Below, piece after piece: positions 7,110-15,666 of a stretch of 22,650 nt of DNA. How positions within the stretch are numbered: position 1 is the first letter of the stretch; each line of letters starts with the position of its first letter. The translations under genes were made by a program, and so were the position numbers. Below the pieces are notes generated by a model. It searched no databases, was not told where the DNA came from, and was given only the letters and a program-made list of their open reading frames with translations. This DNA is from Pseudobutyrivibrio sp. (lineage in GTDB: Bacteria; Bacillota_A; Clostridia; Lachnospirales; Lachnospiraceae), in contig JAILNO010000132.1 in the NCBI GenBank assembly GCA_024691465.1, forward strand, positions 1 to 22,650. The letters are read 5' to 3'.

Positions 7110-8474
7110 ATGAAAATTAAGCGAATGTCGTCTATGCGATTGATTCCACTTAGCTTTCTGTTTGCTATTATTATAGGAACATTTTTCCTGATGTTACCTA
7201 TATCTTCAGCTTCTGGAGGGTGGACAGATTTTGTTACAGCTCTATTTACTGCTACTACTTCAGTTTGTGTGACTGGACTTACAGTAGTGGATACAATTAG
7301 TTATTGGAGTACCTTCGGCCATGTTGTTATACTTGGCCTTATACAGATCGGTGGATTCGGTATTATTACAGTTGTTTCTATGTTTATGCTTCTGACTCAG
7401 AAGAAGTTCTCCTTAGGAGACAGGAAGATGCTACAGGATTCTTTGAATCTTAACACTGATTCAGGGATACTTAAGATTCTCATTAAGATATTTAGAGGTA
7501 CCATTACAATAGAGCTGATAGGTGCTATTTTATTTGCCTTCACCTTTGTACCAGATTTTGGACTTGGTAGGGGATTGTGGGTATCACTTTTTACCTCAGT
7601 GTCAGCCTTTTGTAATGCGGGCATCGATATCATAGGTACCAATAGCCTGGGAGATTATTACTCCAATCCGATGGTTCTTATAGTGGCTATGGCCCTTATT
7701 GTTCTAGGTGGTCTAGGATATGTAGTCTGGTTTGATCTATCCTCTAATATCAAGAAGGGATTTGTTAGAAGATTCAATCCTATCCAGATATTCAAGAGAC
7801 TAGGGGAGCATACTAAGCTTGTATTAGTCGTAACTTTTTCCTTGATAATAGGGGGATGGATTATATTTCTGATTGTTGAATTCAATAATCCAGGTACCAT
7901 AGGCAATATGTCGCTGCCAGATAAGATACTTAATAGTCTATTTGAGTCAGTTACACTGCGTACAGCAGGTTTTGCTACCTTTTCACAGCTGTCCATGACA
8001 GATTTCTCTTGTGTCATCTGTTATATATTCATGTTCATAGGTGGTTCTCCTGTGGGTACTGCAGGTGGTATTAAGACGGTTACTTTCTTTATTGCACTTA
8101 TGGGCATTATTACTTATATTAAGGCTGATGATACTAACGTGTTGTTCAATAGAAGAGTTTCTAATGATGCCATGAGGAAGGCTACTGTTATTGTGTATAT
8201 CAGTTCCTTTACAATCATAGTCATGACTCTTATACTTATTTCCACTAATCCAATCAATATGGAGGATGCATTGTTTGAAGTTATTAGTGCATCGGCCACT
8301 GTTGGTTTGACTAGAAATCTCACCACTAGTCTCAATATAGTTGGCAGAGTCATAATTATAATATCCATGTATTTAGGGCGAATAGGTCCTATATCCATGG
8401 CAATCTTCTTTGCTGGCAGATCTAAGCAGAAGAAGACTTGTAATTATTTAGAAGGCAAATTCTTCGTTGGTTAA
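7110..8474 (+). CDS. ktrB: Ktr potassium uptake system, membrane subunit (TrkH/KtrB family)
   Basis: This 454-residue channel-like subunit takes up potassium, in known Ktr systems with sodium dependence. It has the four-fold MPM plan, and all four selectivity-filter loops are visible: TTSVCVTGL, SAFCNAGID, SVTLRTAGFAT and SASATVGLT, each with the conserved glycine. The length fits KtrB better than the longer TrkH. GAGGA lies 9 bp before the ATG. The KtrA gene follows after 10 bp, with AAGGAGGA overlapping the stop of this gene. Loss of any filter glycine would have suggested a dead copy, but none is missing. Confidence 0.93.
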   Translation: MKIKRMSSMRLIPLSFLFAIIIGTFFLMLPISSASGGWTDFVTALFTATTSVCVTGLTVVDTISYWSTFGHVVILGLIQIGGFGIITVVSMFMLLTQKKFSLGDRKMLQDSLNLNTDSGILKILIKIFRGTITIELIGAILFAFTFVPDFGLGRGLWVSLFTSVSAFCNAGIDIIGTNSLGDYYSNPMVLIVAMALIVLGGLGYVVWFDLSSNIKKGFVRRFNPIQIFKRLGEHTKLVLVVTFSLIIGGWIIFLIVEFNNPGTIGNMSLPDKILNSLFESVTLRTAGFATFSQLSMTDFSCVICYIFMFIGGSPVGTAGGIKTVTFFIALMGIITYIKADDTNVLFNRRVSNDAMRKATVIVYISSFTIIVMTLILISTNPINMEDALFEVISASATVGLTRNLTTSLNIVGRVIIIISMYLGRIGPISMAIFFAGRSKQKKTCNYLEGKFFVG

Positions 8475-8484
8475 GGAGGATATC

Positions 8485-9129
8485 ATGAAGAAATCAATAG
8501 CTGTTTTAGGTTTAGGAAAGTATGGCATCAGCTTAGCTCAGAATATGTACGAGATGGGTTCTGATGTACTTATTGTAGATATGGATGAGGATAGACTTAA
8601 GGATGTGGATGAGTTCTCTACTTCAGCTGTATGTGCTGACCTTACCGATGAGGATGAGGTAGAGGCTCTCGGACTTAAGAATATGGATATAGTAGCAGTA
8701 GCTATGGGTGGCAATCTGGAAGCCAGCATCATGTCAGTTGCAGTTGCTAAGGAACAGGGAGTTCCTCTTATAGTTGCCAAGAGTTCATCAGATAGAATGA
8801 CCTCTATTCTTAAGAAGATAGGTGCTGACAAGGTAATTATTCCTGAGGAGTACGGTGGACAGCAGTCTGCTAGGATATTGGCTTCAGATACATTCCTTGA
8901 TTATTTCCAGGTAGATAAGACTCTTAGCATGGTTGACATGAACCCTCTTAAGAAATGGGTTGGCAAGAATCTTATGGAACTCAACATTCGTAAGAATTAC
9001 AATGTCAATATTATTGCTGTAAAAGAAGACGAGCATTGGAAGATTATCGATCCTAACAGAATTATGAATGCAGATGATGAGCTTCTCATCGTTGCTGAGA
9101 AGGATGATTTAAATAAACTTAATAGATAA
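8485..9129 (+). CDS. ktrA: Ktr potassium uptake system, cytoplasmic regulatory subunit (TrkA/KtrA family)
   Basis: This 214-residue RCK protein forms the nucleotide-gated ring under KtrB. The N-terminal Rossmann domain (1-125) has GLGKYG at 9-14 with the acidic end of strand 2 in LIVDMDED. The C-terminal RCK_C domain (about 130-212) is the part that binds cyclic di-AMP in studied Firmicutes KtrA, which is known for the family and not shown here. The frame extends to TTG 8467 inside ktrB, but AAGGAGGA at 8473-8480 lies 4 bp before ATG 8485 and decides the start. It closes the operon and is followed by a strong terminator. Confidence 0.94.
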   Translation: MKKSIAVLGLGKYGISLAQNMYEMGSDVLIVDMDEDRLKDVDEFSTSAVCADLTDEDEVEALGLKNMDIVAVAMGGNLEASIMSVAVAKEQGVPLIVAKSSSDRMTSILKKIGADKVIIPEEYGGQQSARILASDTFLDYFQVDKTLSMVDMNPLKKWVGKNLMELNIRKNYNVNIIAVKEDEHWKIIDPNRIMNADDELLIVAEKDDLNKLNR

Positions 9130-9134
9130 TATAA

Positions 9135-9174
9135 AAGAGCTAGCAACTTGAGATAACTCATATTGCTAGCTCTT
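9135..9174. terminator. Bidirectional terminator between ktrA and the acidic-protein gene
   Basis: The arms at 9135-9146 and 9163-9174 form a perfect 12-bp stem (AAGAGCTAGCAA and its complement) with a 16-base loop. ATTTTAT follows on the plus strand and TTTTATATT on the minus strand, so it can serve both converging genes. Confidence 0.85.
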
Positions 9175-9177
9175 ATT

Positions 9178-9867
9178 TTATAATGTATCAAGACTGGCCA
9201 TAGCCTGCATTCTAATCTCAATAGGTATGGTAGACTCTCCCTCATCGGAACTGATATTATCGATGGAGTCTGCTGCCTGAAGAATCTTAGAAAAATCTGC
9301 GTTATTCTTCATCATCCCAGCAGTGAATTTAGAATTCTCAATTGCCATAGCCTCCCTCTGGGCCTGTCTCGACTCTAGTTCAGAATCGAAATCCATCAAG
9401 GAAATCTCACCCTTGAGATACAGTTGCTTCAGTTCTGAATCAGAATAGCCAACGAAGGAAGTAATCTCATCAGAGATAACGGGCTCTTTTGATAATTCTT
9501 CTTCAATGACCTCTTTCCAGGCAGGTGTTTCATCTTCCTCCTTTGTTGACATATCTTCTTCAGTAGAGGAGTCCTCTTTAGGAGAAAGAGTAAAATCCTG
9601 TATACCGTAGTCTTCTGTAGTAGAGGAATCGTCGGTAGAGGATTTCTCCTGGGCAGCGTCAATTTTTACTCTAACGGTGTCACCGTCCTCAGACTTAGCA
9701 ATTATTGGTCCGAACTCTTTGGTCTTTACTTCATCATAAGCTGGTTGCTTAGGTGTGGTAATGTCAGGAACCTTGGCAGGGGAAACAGCGGCACTATTCT
9801 TCTGTGGGGCCATACTTACATTAGTATGGTTCATGGCATTAGTTGTATTTAACTTAATATCTGTCAT
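9178..9867 (-). CDS. Acidic low-complexity protein of unknown function
   Basis: I do not recognise this 229-residue protein. It has no signal peptide or membrane segment. Residues 1-45 are Asn/Thr/Pro-rich. Residues 46-70 contain EFGPIIAKSEDGDTVRVK, which may be a small strand-rich unit. Residues 74-130 are very rich in Ser, Thr, Glu and Asp and are probably disordered. Residues 143-168 (SELKQLYLKGEISLMDFDSE) resemble a SHOCT-like helical hairpin, where Leu, Lys-Gly and Phe fall in the usual places. The tail is helical. The frame starts at TTG 9888, but AAAGGAG 6 bp before ATG 9867 sets the start. It is a single gene, convergent with ktrA. SHOCT likeness is a guess by eye. Confidence 0.7.
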   Translation of the reverse strand: MTDIKLNTTNAMNHTNVSMAPQKNSAAVSPAKVPDITTPKQPAYDEVKTKEFGPIIAKSEDGDTVRVKIDAAQEKSSTDDSSTTEDYGIQDFTLSPKEDSSTEEDMSTKEEDETPAWKEVIEEELSKEPVISDEITSFVGYSDSELKQLYLKGEISLMDFDSELESRQAQREAMAIENSKFTAGMMKNNADFSKILQAADSIDNISSDEGESTIPIEIRMQAMASLDTL

Positions 9868-9868
9868 G

Positions 9869-9895
9869 GCTACTCCTTTCAGTAGCAAGGCTACT
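9869..9895 (-). promoter_or_regulatory. Leader with two mutually exclusive hairpins over the ribosome site
   Basis: On the plus strand the order is GCTACT (9869-9874), AGTAGC (9881-9886), GCTACT (9890-9895). In the minus-strand transcript the middle element can pair either with the outer upstream copy (3-base loop) or with the copy next to the start codon (6-base loop that holds the AAAGG of the Shine-Dalgarno site). Six-base stems are short, so this may be chance. Confidence 0.35.
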
Positions 9896-9911
9896 TAAGT
9901 GCATACTTCAC

Positions 9912-9928
9912 CTTATAAAAAGATTATA
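9912..9928 (-). promoter_or_regulatory. Putative -10 region for the acidic-protein gene
   Basis: On the minus strand TATAAT (9923-9928) and TATAAG (9912-9917) lie 11 bp apart. No consensus -35 is present 17 bp upstream of either. Both have ACATTT there. Confidence 0.4.
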
Positions 9929-9934
9929 AGCAAA

Positions 9935-9970
9935 AAATGTGTTGAAAATGTGCTTTAGAAGTGAAATGTG
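9935..9970. repeat. AAATGTG repeated three times in the gap before dnaE
   Basis: AAATGTG occurs at 9935-9941, 9946-9952 and 9964-9970. The first two are exactly 11 bp apart. The gap of about 200 bp (9868-10070) also holds the two divergent promoters. Confidence 0.4.
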
Positions 9971-10005
9971 ACGAAAAATAGAGAGTTTTAAAGAAGAAAA
10001 TATGT

Positions 10006-10034
10006 TTGCTTTTTATGGTGGTCAACAGTACAAT
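10006..10034 (+). promoter_or_regulatory. Putative promoter of the dnaE operon
   Basis: TTGCTT at 10006-10011 and TACAAT at 10029-10034 have a 17-bp spacer. The -10 matches at 5 of 6 bases, the -35 at 3 of 6. The leader would be about 30 bases long and ends in an AG-rich site (AGAAAGAGAG). Confidence 0.5.
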
Positions 10035-10070
10035 AATGGTAGGTTTTTGTTATAGAAAGAGAGTTATGTT

Positions 10071-13000
10071 ATGAGTTTTGTTCATCTTCATACCCATACG
10101 GAGTACTCGCTCCTGGATGGTTCCAATAAGATCAAGTCATATATCAAGAAGTGTCAGGAAATGGGCATGAATGCAGCAGCTATTACGGATCATGGTAACA
10201 TGTACGGCGTAATAGATTTTTATGATGCATGTAAGGAGACAGAATTTGAGAATGTCTATGATGAGCAGGGCGAGATAGTTGGCAAGAAGAAGTCAGATAC
10301 ATATGTTAAGCCTATTATTGGTTGTGAGGTATATGTGGCTCCTGGTTCTCGTTTCGATAGAGAGCGTGTGCAGGGAGAGGATAGATATTATCACTTGATC
10401 CTCCTGGCTGAGAATAATGAGGGCTATCAGAATCTTATTAAGATAGTTTCAGCGGGTTTTGTGGATGGATACTACTATAAGCCTCGTGTGGATTTCGAGA
10501 TACTCGAGCAGTACCATGATAATATCATCTGTTTATCCGCCTGCCTTGCTGGTGAGGTAGCCAGAGCTCTAACCAGAGGTAATTATGATGAGGCTAAGGA
10601 AGTTGCTATTAGATATAGAGATTGCTTCGGTGCAGATAATTACTTCTTAGAGATGCAGGACCATGGTATAGACGAGCAGAAGACTGTTAATCAGGGACTT
10701 ATCCGTCTGTCTAGAGAGACAGGCATACCTTTGGTGGTTACCAATGACTGTCACTATACTAACCGTGAGGATGCTGATAGCCATGATGTGCTCTTATGTA
10801 TTCAGACTGGCAAGAAGCTTGCAGATGAGGATAGGATGCGCTTCGAGACTGACGAGTTCTATGTTAAGTCAGAGGAGGAGATGCTTGAGCTCTTCCCTTA
10901 TGCTAAGGAAGCGGTCTATCGTACTCAGGATATTGCAGACAGATGCAATGTAGAGTTTGAGTATGGTGTTACCAAGCTCCCACATTTCGAGGTGCCTGAG
11001 GGATATGATTCATGGTCTTACCTTAACAAGCTATGCAATGACGGATTGGTTCAGCGCTATGGTGATAGGGCTGAGGAATATAAGTCCAGGCTAGATTATG
11101 AGCTCAATGTTATTAAGAACATGGGCTATGTAGATTACTTCCTGATTGTATGGGATTTCATCAATTATGCCAGGACACATGGCATTCCAGTAGGACCAGG
11201 TAGAGGTTCGGCTGCTGGTTCCATTGTTAGTTACTCCATAGGTATCACTAATATAGATCCACTTAAGTATTCACTGGTATTTGAGCGTTTCCTTAATCCG
11301 GAGCGTGTCAGTATGCCCGATATAGATATCGATTTCTGCTACGAGCGTCGTGGAGAGGTTATCGATTATGTAATTGAGAAGTACGGTAAGGACTGCGTTA
11401 CTCAGATTGTTACCTTCGGTACACTCAAGGCCAGGGGTGTTATCCGTGATGTAGGACGTGTTATGGATTTGCCATACGGTTATGTGGATTCCATTGCTAA
11501 GATGATTCCTACTGATTTAGGTATGACCCTTGATAAGGCACTTACTGTCAATCATGAGCTTAAGGCACTGTATGATTCTGATGATCAGATTAGGAATCTT
11601 ATAGATGTAGCCCGCACTCTCGAGGGACTTCCTCGTAACACGGGCATGCATGCAGCAGGCGTAGTTATTGCGGGCAAGCCTATGGATGAGTATGTTCCAC
11701 TATCCCGCGGAGGAGATGGAACCATCGTTACTCAGTATGTCATGACAGCCATTGAGAAGCTTGGCCTTCTTAAGATGGATTTCTTAGGTCTTCGTACACT
11801 TACTGTTATCAATGATGCAGTTAAGCTGGTGGAAGAGAATTACGGCGCTAAGCTCAATATGGATGAGATAGATTACAATGACCCAGGTGTTATGGAACTG
11901 ATTTCATCGGGCAAGTGTGAGGGTATATTCCAGCTTGAGTCCACAGGCATGAAGAATTTCATGAAGGAGCTTAAGCCACAGTCTATAGAGGATATTATTG
12001 CGGGTATTTCACTATATCGTCCAGGTCCTATGGATTTCATCCCTGATTATATCAAGGGTAAGAATAATCAAGACGGTATAGTCTATGATTGCCCAGAGCT
12101 TGAGCCTATTCTTGCACCTACTTACGGATGTATCGTATATCAGGAGCAGGTTATGCAGATTGTTCAGTCCCTGGCAGGATATTCTCTAGGTGGAGCGGAT
12201 GAGATTCGCCGCGCCATGAGTAAGAAGAAGCAGTATGTCATTGAGGAGAATCGCGAGATATTCGTCAATGGTGGACAGATAGAGAATCACACCTCTGGCA
12301 AGATTACTACAATCCCAGGCTGTGTTGCTAATGGTATCTCGGCATCAGTCGCTAATAAGATATATGATCACATGGTAGATTTCGCCAAGTACGCTTTCAA
12401 CAAAAGTCATGCAGCAGCCTATGCTGTGGTAGCTCTTCAGACAGCTTATCTTAAGAAGTACTATCCAGTTGAGTTCATGGCAGCCCTCATGACTTCGGTT
12501 ATAGATTCCAGCGGTAAAGTAGCAGAGTATATTGCTGTTTGCCGTAGCAATGGTATAGAGGTGCTTCCTCCTGATGTCAATAATGGAGATGGTAGATTCT
12601 CTGTTGATAATGGCAAGATTCGCTATGGTCTATATGCCATCAAGTCAGTTGGCCGCAATACCATAGATGCCATCAAGTATGATAGAGAGAAGAGCGGTCC
12701 ATATAGAGATCTAGAGGATTTCATCAATAGGATGAGCAAGTACGATTCTAACAAGCGTACTATTGAGAATCTAATTAAGGCTGGAGCACTTGATACCATG
12801 GATGGTAACCGCAGGCAGAAGTGCATGGTATTCCCACAGATTGTGGATTCAGTCAACAGCAAGAATAAGAACGATATCGAGGGACAGATGTCATTATTCG
12901 ATTTTGCTGATGAGGAACAGAAGGAAGAGCTTAAGATTAACCTTCCTAATGTGGAGGAATTTGATAAAGAGATGCTCCTCGCCTTTGAGAAGGAGCTTAT

Positions 13001-13640
13001 GGGTGTGTATGTAAGTGGTCATCCACTGGATGATTACATCACATTGCTTGATAAGAACAGCACATGTCATGCAAGTGAGTTCGCTGTGGATGATGAGTTA
13101 GGTATGGCTCCTATCAAGGATAATTCGGAGGTAGTGCTTGGAGGTATGATTACAGGCGTAACCATCAAGTATACCAAGCAGAATAAGACCATGGCTTTCA
13201 TTACGGTGGAGGACTTAACAGGCACGGTGGAAGTAATCGTCTTTCCTAACAGCTATGAGTCAGCTAGGAATCTCATCTCAGAGGGTAATAAGGTATTCGT
13301 GAAGGGGCGAGTACAGTCTGAGGAAGAGAAGGGGGCTAAGTTGATATGTCAGGATATTAAGGGATTCGACGAATGCAAGCGAGAGATATGGATACAGTTT
13401 CCTAATAAGGCCGCTTATGATGAGGCTGAGTCAGGACTGGCTGATACCATCAGGGAGATGGATGGTTCAGATAATCTGGTGATATATCTTACTGAGGAGA
13501 AGGCAGTGAAGAGGATGGGACCTAATTGGGGTGTGGGTGCCACCACAGACAATCTTGTTATCTTATATGCTAATTACGGTATGGACCATGTCAAGGTGGT
13601 TGATAAGAAGATTGAGTTTGCTAAGAGCAAGCGGTTTTAG
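10071..13640 (+). CDS. dnaE: DNA polymerase III alpha subunit, DnaE type
   Basis: This 1189-residue replicative polymerase subunit copies DNA in the replisome. The PHP domain opens with HLHTHTEYSLLDG (from residue 5). The catalytic aspartates are Asp417 and Asp419 in PDIDIDF and Asp570 in KMDFLGL. GPGRGSAAGS is the conserved palm block. Helix-hairpin-helix sequence and YAFNKSHAAAYAVVA follow. A QMSLF motif at 939-943 matches the beta-clamp binding pentapeptide, and an OB fold (about 1020-1095, MAFITVEDLTGTVEVIVFP) precedes a short C-terminal domain. Clostridia also use PolC as main polymerase, so this may act in lagging-strand or repair synthesis. The stretch before PGCVANGIS is slightly long but in frame and contains no intein motifs. 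Confidence 0.97.
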   Translation: MSFVHLHTHTEYSLLDGSNKIKSYIKKCQEMGMNAAAITDHGNMYGVIDFYDACKETEFENVYDEQGEIVGKKKSDTYVKPIIGCEVYVAPGSRFDRERVQGEDRYYHLILLAENNEGYQNLIKIVSAGFVDGYYYKPRVDFEILEQYHDNIICLSACLAGEVARALTRGNYDEAKEVAIRYRDCFGADNYFLEMQDHGIDEQKTVNQGLIRLSRETGIPLVVTNDCHYTNREDADSHDVLLCIQTGKKLADEDRMRFETDEFYVKSEEEMLELFPYAKEAVYRTQDIADRCNVEFEYGVTKLPHFEVPEGYDSWSYLNKLCNDGLVQRYGDRAEEYKSRLDYELNVIKNMGYVDYFLIVWDFINYARTHGIPVGPGRGSAAGSIVSYSIGITNIDPLKYSLVFERFLNPERVSMPDIDIDFCYERRGEVIDYVIEKYGKDCVTQIVTFGTLKARGVIRDVGRVMDLPYGYVDSIAKMIPTDLGMTLDKALTVNHELKALYDSDDQIRNLIDVARTLEGLPRNTGMHAAGVVIAGKPMDEYVPLSRGGDGTIVTQYVMTAIEKLGLLKMDFLGLRTLTVINDAVKLVEENYGAKLNMDEIDYNDPGVMELISSGKCEGIFQLESTGMKNFMKELKPQSIEDIIAGISLYRPGPMDFIPDYIKGKNNQDGIVYDCPELEPILAPTYGCIVYQEQVMQIVQSLAGYSLGGADEIRRAMSKKKQYVIEENREIFVNGGQIENHTSGKITTIPGCVANGISASVANKIYDHMVDFAKYAFNKSHAAAYAVVALQTAYLKKYYPVEFMAALMTSVIDSSGKVAEYIAVCRSNGIEVLPPDVNNGDGRFSVDNGKIRYGLYAIKSVGRNTIDAIKYDREKSGPYRDLEDFINRMSKYDSNKRTIENLIKAGALDTMDGNRRQKCMVFPQIVDSVNSKNKNDIEGQMSLFDFADEEQKEELKINLPNVEEFDKEMLLAFEKELMGVYVSGHPLDDYITLLDKNSTCHASEFAVDDELGMAPIKDNSEVVLGGMITGVTIKYTKQNKTMAFITVEDLTGTVEVIVFPNSYESARNLISEGNKVFVKGRVQSEEEKGAKLICQDIKGFDECKREIWIQFPNKAAYDEAESGLADTIREMDGSDNLVIYLTEEKAVKRMGPNWGVGATTDNLVILYANYGMDHVKVVDKKIEFAKSKRF

Positions 13641-13668
13641 ATTATAATTATATAGAAGGCAAGCTATC

Positions 13669-14325
13669 ATGAAGAAATATCAGACCTCAGAGACGTTTTT
13701 ACTTAGTGCTGTAATCTCCCTATCAGGAGGTTTTCAGGATGCATACACTTACAATTTAAGAGATAAGGTCTTCGCCAATGCACAGACTGGTAATGTAGTT
13801 CTTATGAGTCAGCACTTTATGAGTGGAGAGTGGCTAGAGGGGATTCATTACCTTTTCCCTCTTATATCATTTGCGATAGGAATACTTATTGCTGAGCAGA
13901 TAGGCCATTTCTATAAGAACTCTAAGAAAGTTCACTGGAGGCAGATAATTTTATTAGTGGAGATAATAGCCCTATCAATAGTTGCTTTTATTCCAGCTAA
14001 GCATAATATGATTGCCAATATGCTGGTATCTCTAGCCTGTGCTATGCAGGTGCAGAGCTTTAGGAAAGTTAATGGATATGGCTATGCCAGCACTATGTGT
14101 ATAGGTAATCTCAGAAGTGGTACAGAGAGCCTCTCTGCTTTTATCAGGAGCAGAGCCAGGGCTGACTTTATTAAAGCTATGCATTATTATGGTATTATAT
14201 TTATCTTTGCTATAGGGGCAGGAGCAGGCGGAGTACTTTCTTGCACTTTAGGATTTAAGTCAATTCTTATTTCCAGTGCCCTTCTTCTGATTGCTATAGC
14301 TATGATGAGCAGAAATAACGAATAA
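13669..14325 (+). CDS. DUF1275 (YoaK family) membrane protein
   Basis: This 218-residue membrane protein has about six hydrophobic segments. The family block GGFQDAYTYNLRDKVFANAQTGNVVLM near residue 20 identifies DUF1275. A second conserved segment, CAMQVQSFRKVNGYGYASTMCIGNLRSG, follows near residue 125. The function of the family is not established, and some authors suspect transport. GAAGG at 13655-13659 lies 9 bp before the ATG. It starts 28 bp after dnaE, and no terminator is seen between them, so it could be cotranscribed. The metal-binding protein gene begins 12 bp after the stop. Confidence 0.9.
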   Translation: MKKYQTSETFLLSAVISLSGGFQDAYTYNLRDKVFANAQTGNVVLMSQHFMSGEWLEGIHYLFPLISFAIGILIAEQIGHFYKNSKKVHWRQIILLVEIIALSIVAFIPAKHNMIANMLVSLACAMQVQSFRKVNGYGYASTMCIGNLRSGTESLSAFIRSRARADFIKAMHYYGIIFIFAIGAGAGGVLSCTLGFKSILISSALLLIAIAMMSRNNE

Positions 14326-14337
14326 TAGGAGGTTTCT

Positions 14338-14589
14338 ATGAATAAGACTACATTAACAATCGATGGTATGATGTGTGGTATGTGCGAGGCTCATGTCAAT
14401 GATGTCATCAGGAAGCTTGTTCCAGAGGCTAAGAAGGTTTCTAGCTCTCACACTAAGGGGGTTACTACTTTTCTTTCTGAGGTAGTTCCTGACGAGGAAG
14501 AGCTTAAGACAGCTATTTCAGATACAGGATATACACTTCTTTCTATGACTAGCGAGCCATACACTAAGAAGTTTTTAGGTTTATTTTAA
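14338..14589 (+). CDS. Small heavy-metal-associated (HMA) domain protein, CopZ-like
   Basis: This 83-residue soluble protein has one HMA fold. The metal-binding loop is GMMCGMCEAHV with Cys13 and Cys16. Both cysteines are kept, while the usual GMTC reads GMMC and a Met lies between them. The second half (DEEELKTAISDTGYTL) is the standard last helix and strand of the fold. A short C-terminal extension EPYTKKFLGLF is basic and hydrophobic and may touch a membrane or partner. Copper is the usual cargo of such proteins. No copper ATPase or repressor is nearby, so this is inference. AGGAGG at 14327-14332 gives a strong ribosome site 5 bp before the ATG. Confidence 0.9.
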   Translation: MNKTTLTIDGMMCGMCEAHVNDVIRKLVPEAKKVSSSHTKGVTTFLSEVVPDEEELKTAISDTGYTLLSMTSEPYTKKFLGLF

Positions 14590-14610
14590 CAACATAACGG
14601 GAGGGGAGCT

Positions 14611-15660
14611 ATGGGTACACTTAGAGATTATATTAATTGGCGTGGTGATTTAGAATTCTGGCAGGACGGTTTTAATACTATTGATAATCTAGTATTGTCC
14701 TGCCTTTCTTATTTGGAATTAGATGAGGTATTCAGTGATGAGGGGCCACAGACCCTTAGTATAGGTGATATTAGTAAGATATATTTTGACAAGGTATATC
14801 CTACTAAGACATTCAGGGATGGTTCTATTCTTAAGGATGCTCCACTCACTCTTAGAGCTATATCTGATAGTAATAGGTATAAGAATATTAGGATTCGTAA
14901 TTACGTTAGCAAGACTGAAGTAAATAGGACTCTGCAGTTTGCTGCTATGGAGTTCCTTTTACCTGACGGTACTAGCTATGTGGCCTATAGAGGAACAGAT
15001 GATTCCATAGTGGGCTGGAAGGAAGACTTCATGCTGGCCATATCTGAAGTGGAAGCTGAGAAAGAAGCTGTAGGTTATCTTAACATTATTGCTAAGGATA
15101 ATGATAGATTACTTAGGGTAGGTGGACACTCCAAGGGCGGACACTTGGCGGTATATGCATCGGCTAAGTGTGACAAGCCTATCAGGGAGCGTATTCTTAA
15201 TATATATAGTAATGATGGCCCAGGATTCATGCATAAGATTGCCTCATCTAAAGCCATAGCAGATATAGTACCTAAGATTGTTAGCATCATACCAGAGGAA
15301 TCTGTGGTAGGACTTCTTATGGAGCCTGTGGCTAAGCCTATAGTGGTTAAGAGTACAGCTATTGCAGTGGCACAGCATAATCTTGCCACATGGCAGTTAG
15401 AGGGTAAGACACTTGAAACAGTTAAGGGTGTGGCAAAGAGTGCTCAGGTATTAGATGCCTTTATAAAAGAGAATATTTCTAAGATGTCTGAGGAGGAGAC
15501 TGAAGAGTTCGTGGATGATCTCTTCGGAATATTCGAGGCTACAGGAGCTCTTACCCTCACCGAACTTAAAAATGGAGGCTTAAAGGGAATCCAGGCCATA
15601 TCTAAAAAGGCAACTGAGATATATAAAGAGAAGAAAAGCAAGAATATTTCGTCAAAATGA
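14611..15660 (+). CDS. DUF2974 (Mbeg1-like) alpha/beta hydrolase
   Basis: This 349-residue protein is of the lipase-like DUF2974 family. YRGTDDSIVGWKEDF (from residue 127) is the oxyanion region, and the nucleophile elbow GHSKGG places Ser174 as catalytic serine. Asp202 in NDGPGF and His256 in QHNLATW are candidates for the rest of the triad. There is no signal peptide, so it should act in the cytoplasm. The C-terminal 80 residues are helical and Lys/Glu-rich. The substrate is unknown. A strong GGGAGGGGAG site precedes the ATG. The gene lies 21 bp after the HMA gene and appears to end the dnaE operon. Confidence 0.88.
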   Translation: MGTLRDYINWRGDLEFWQDGFNTIDNLVLSCLSYLELDEVFSDEGPQTLSIGDISKIYFDKVYPTKTFRDGSILKDAPLTLRAISDSNRYKNIRIRNYVSKTEVNRTLQFAAMEFLLPDGTSYVAYRGTDDSIVGWKEDFMLAISEVEAEKEAVGYLNIIAKDNDRLLRVGGHSKGGHLAVYASAKCDKPIRERILNIYSNDGPGFMHKIASSKAIADIVPKIVSIIPEESVVGLLMEPVAKPIVVKSTAIAVAQHNLATWQLEGKTLETVKGVAKSAQVLDAFIKENISKMSEEETEEFVDDLFGIFEATGALTLTELKNGGLKGIQAISKKATEIYKEKKSKNISSK

Positions 15661-15666
15661 TGGCTT

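Noticed and set aside
12260..12330. Slightly long loop in DnaE as possible intein or insertion
   Set aside because: It is only a few residues longer than usual, in frame, and shows no intein splice motifs. Similar loops occur in clostridial DnaE.
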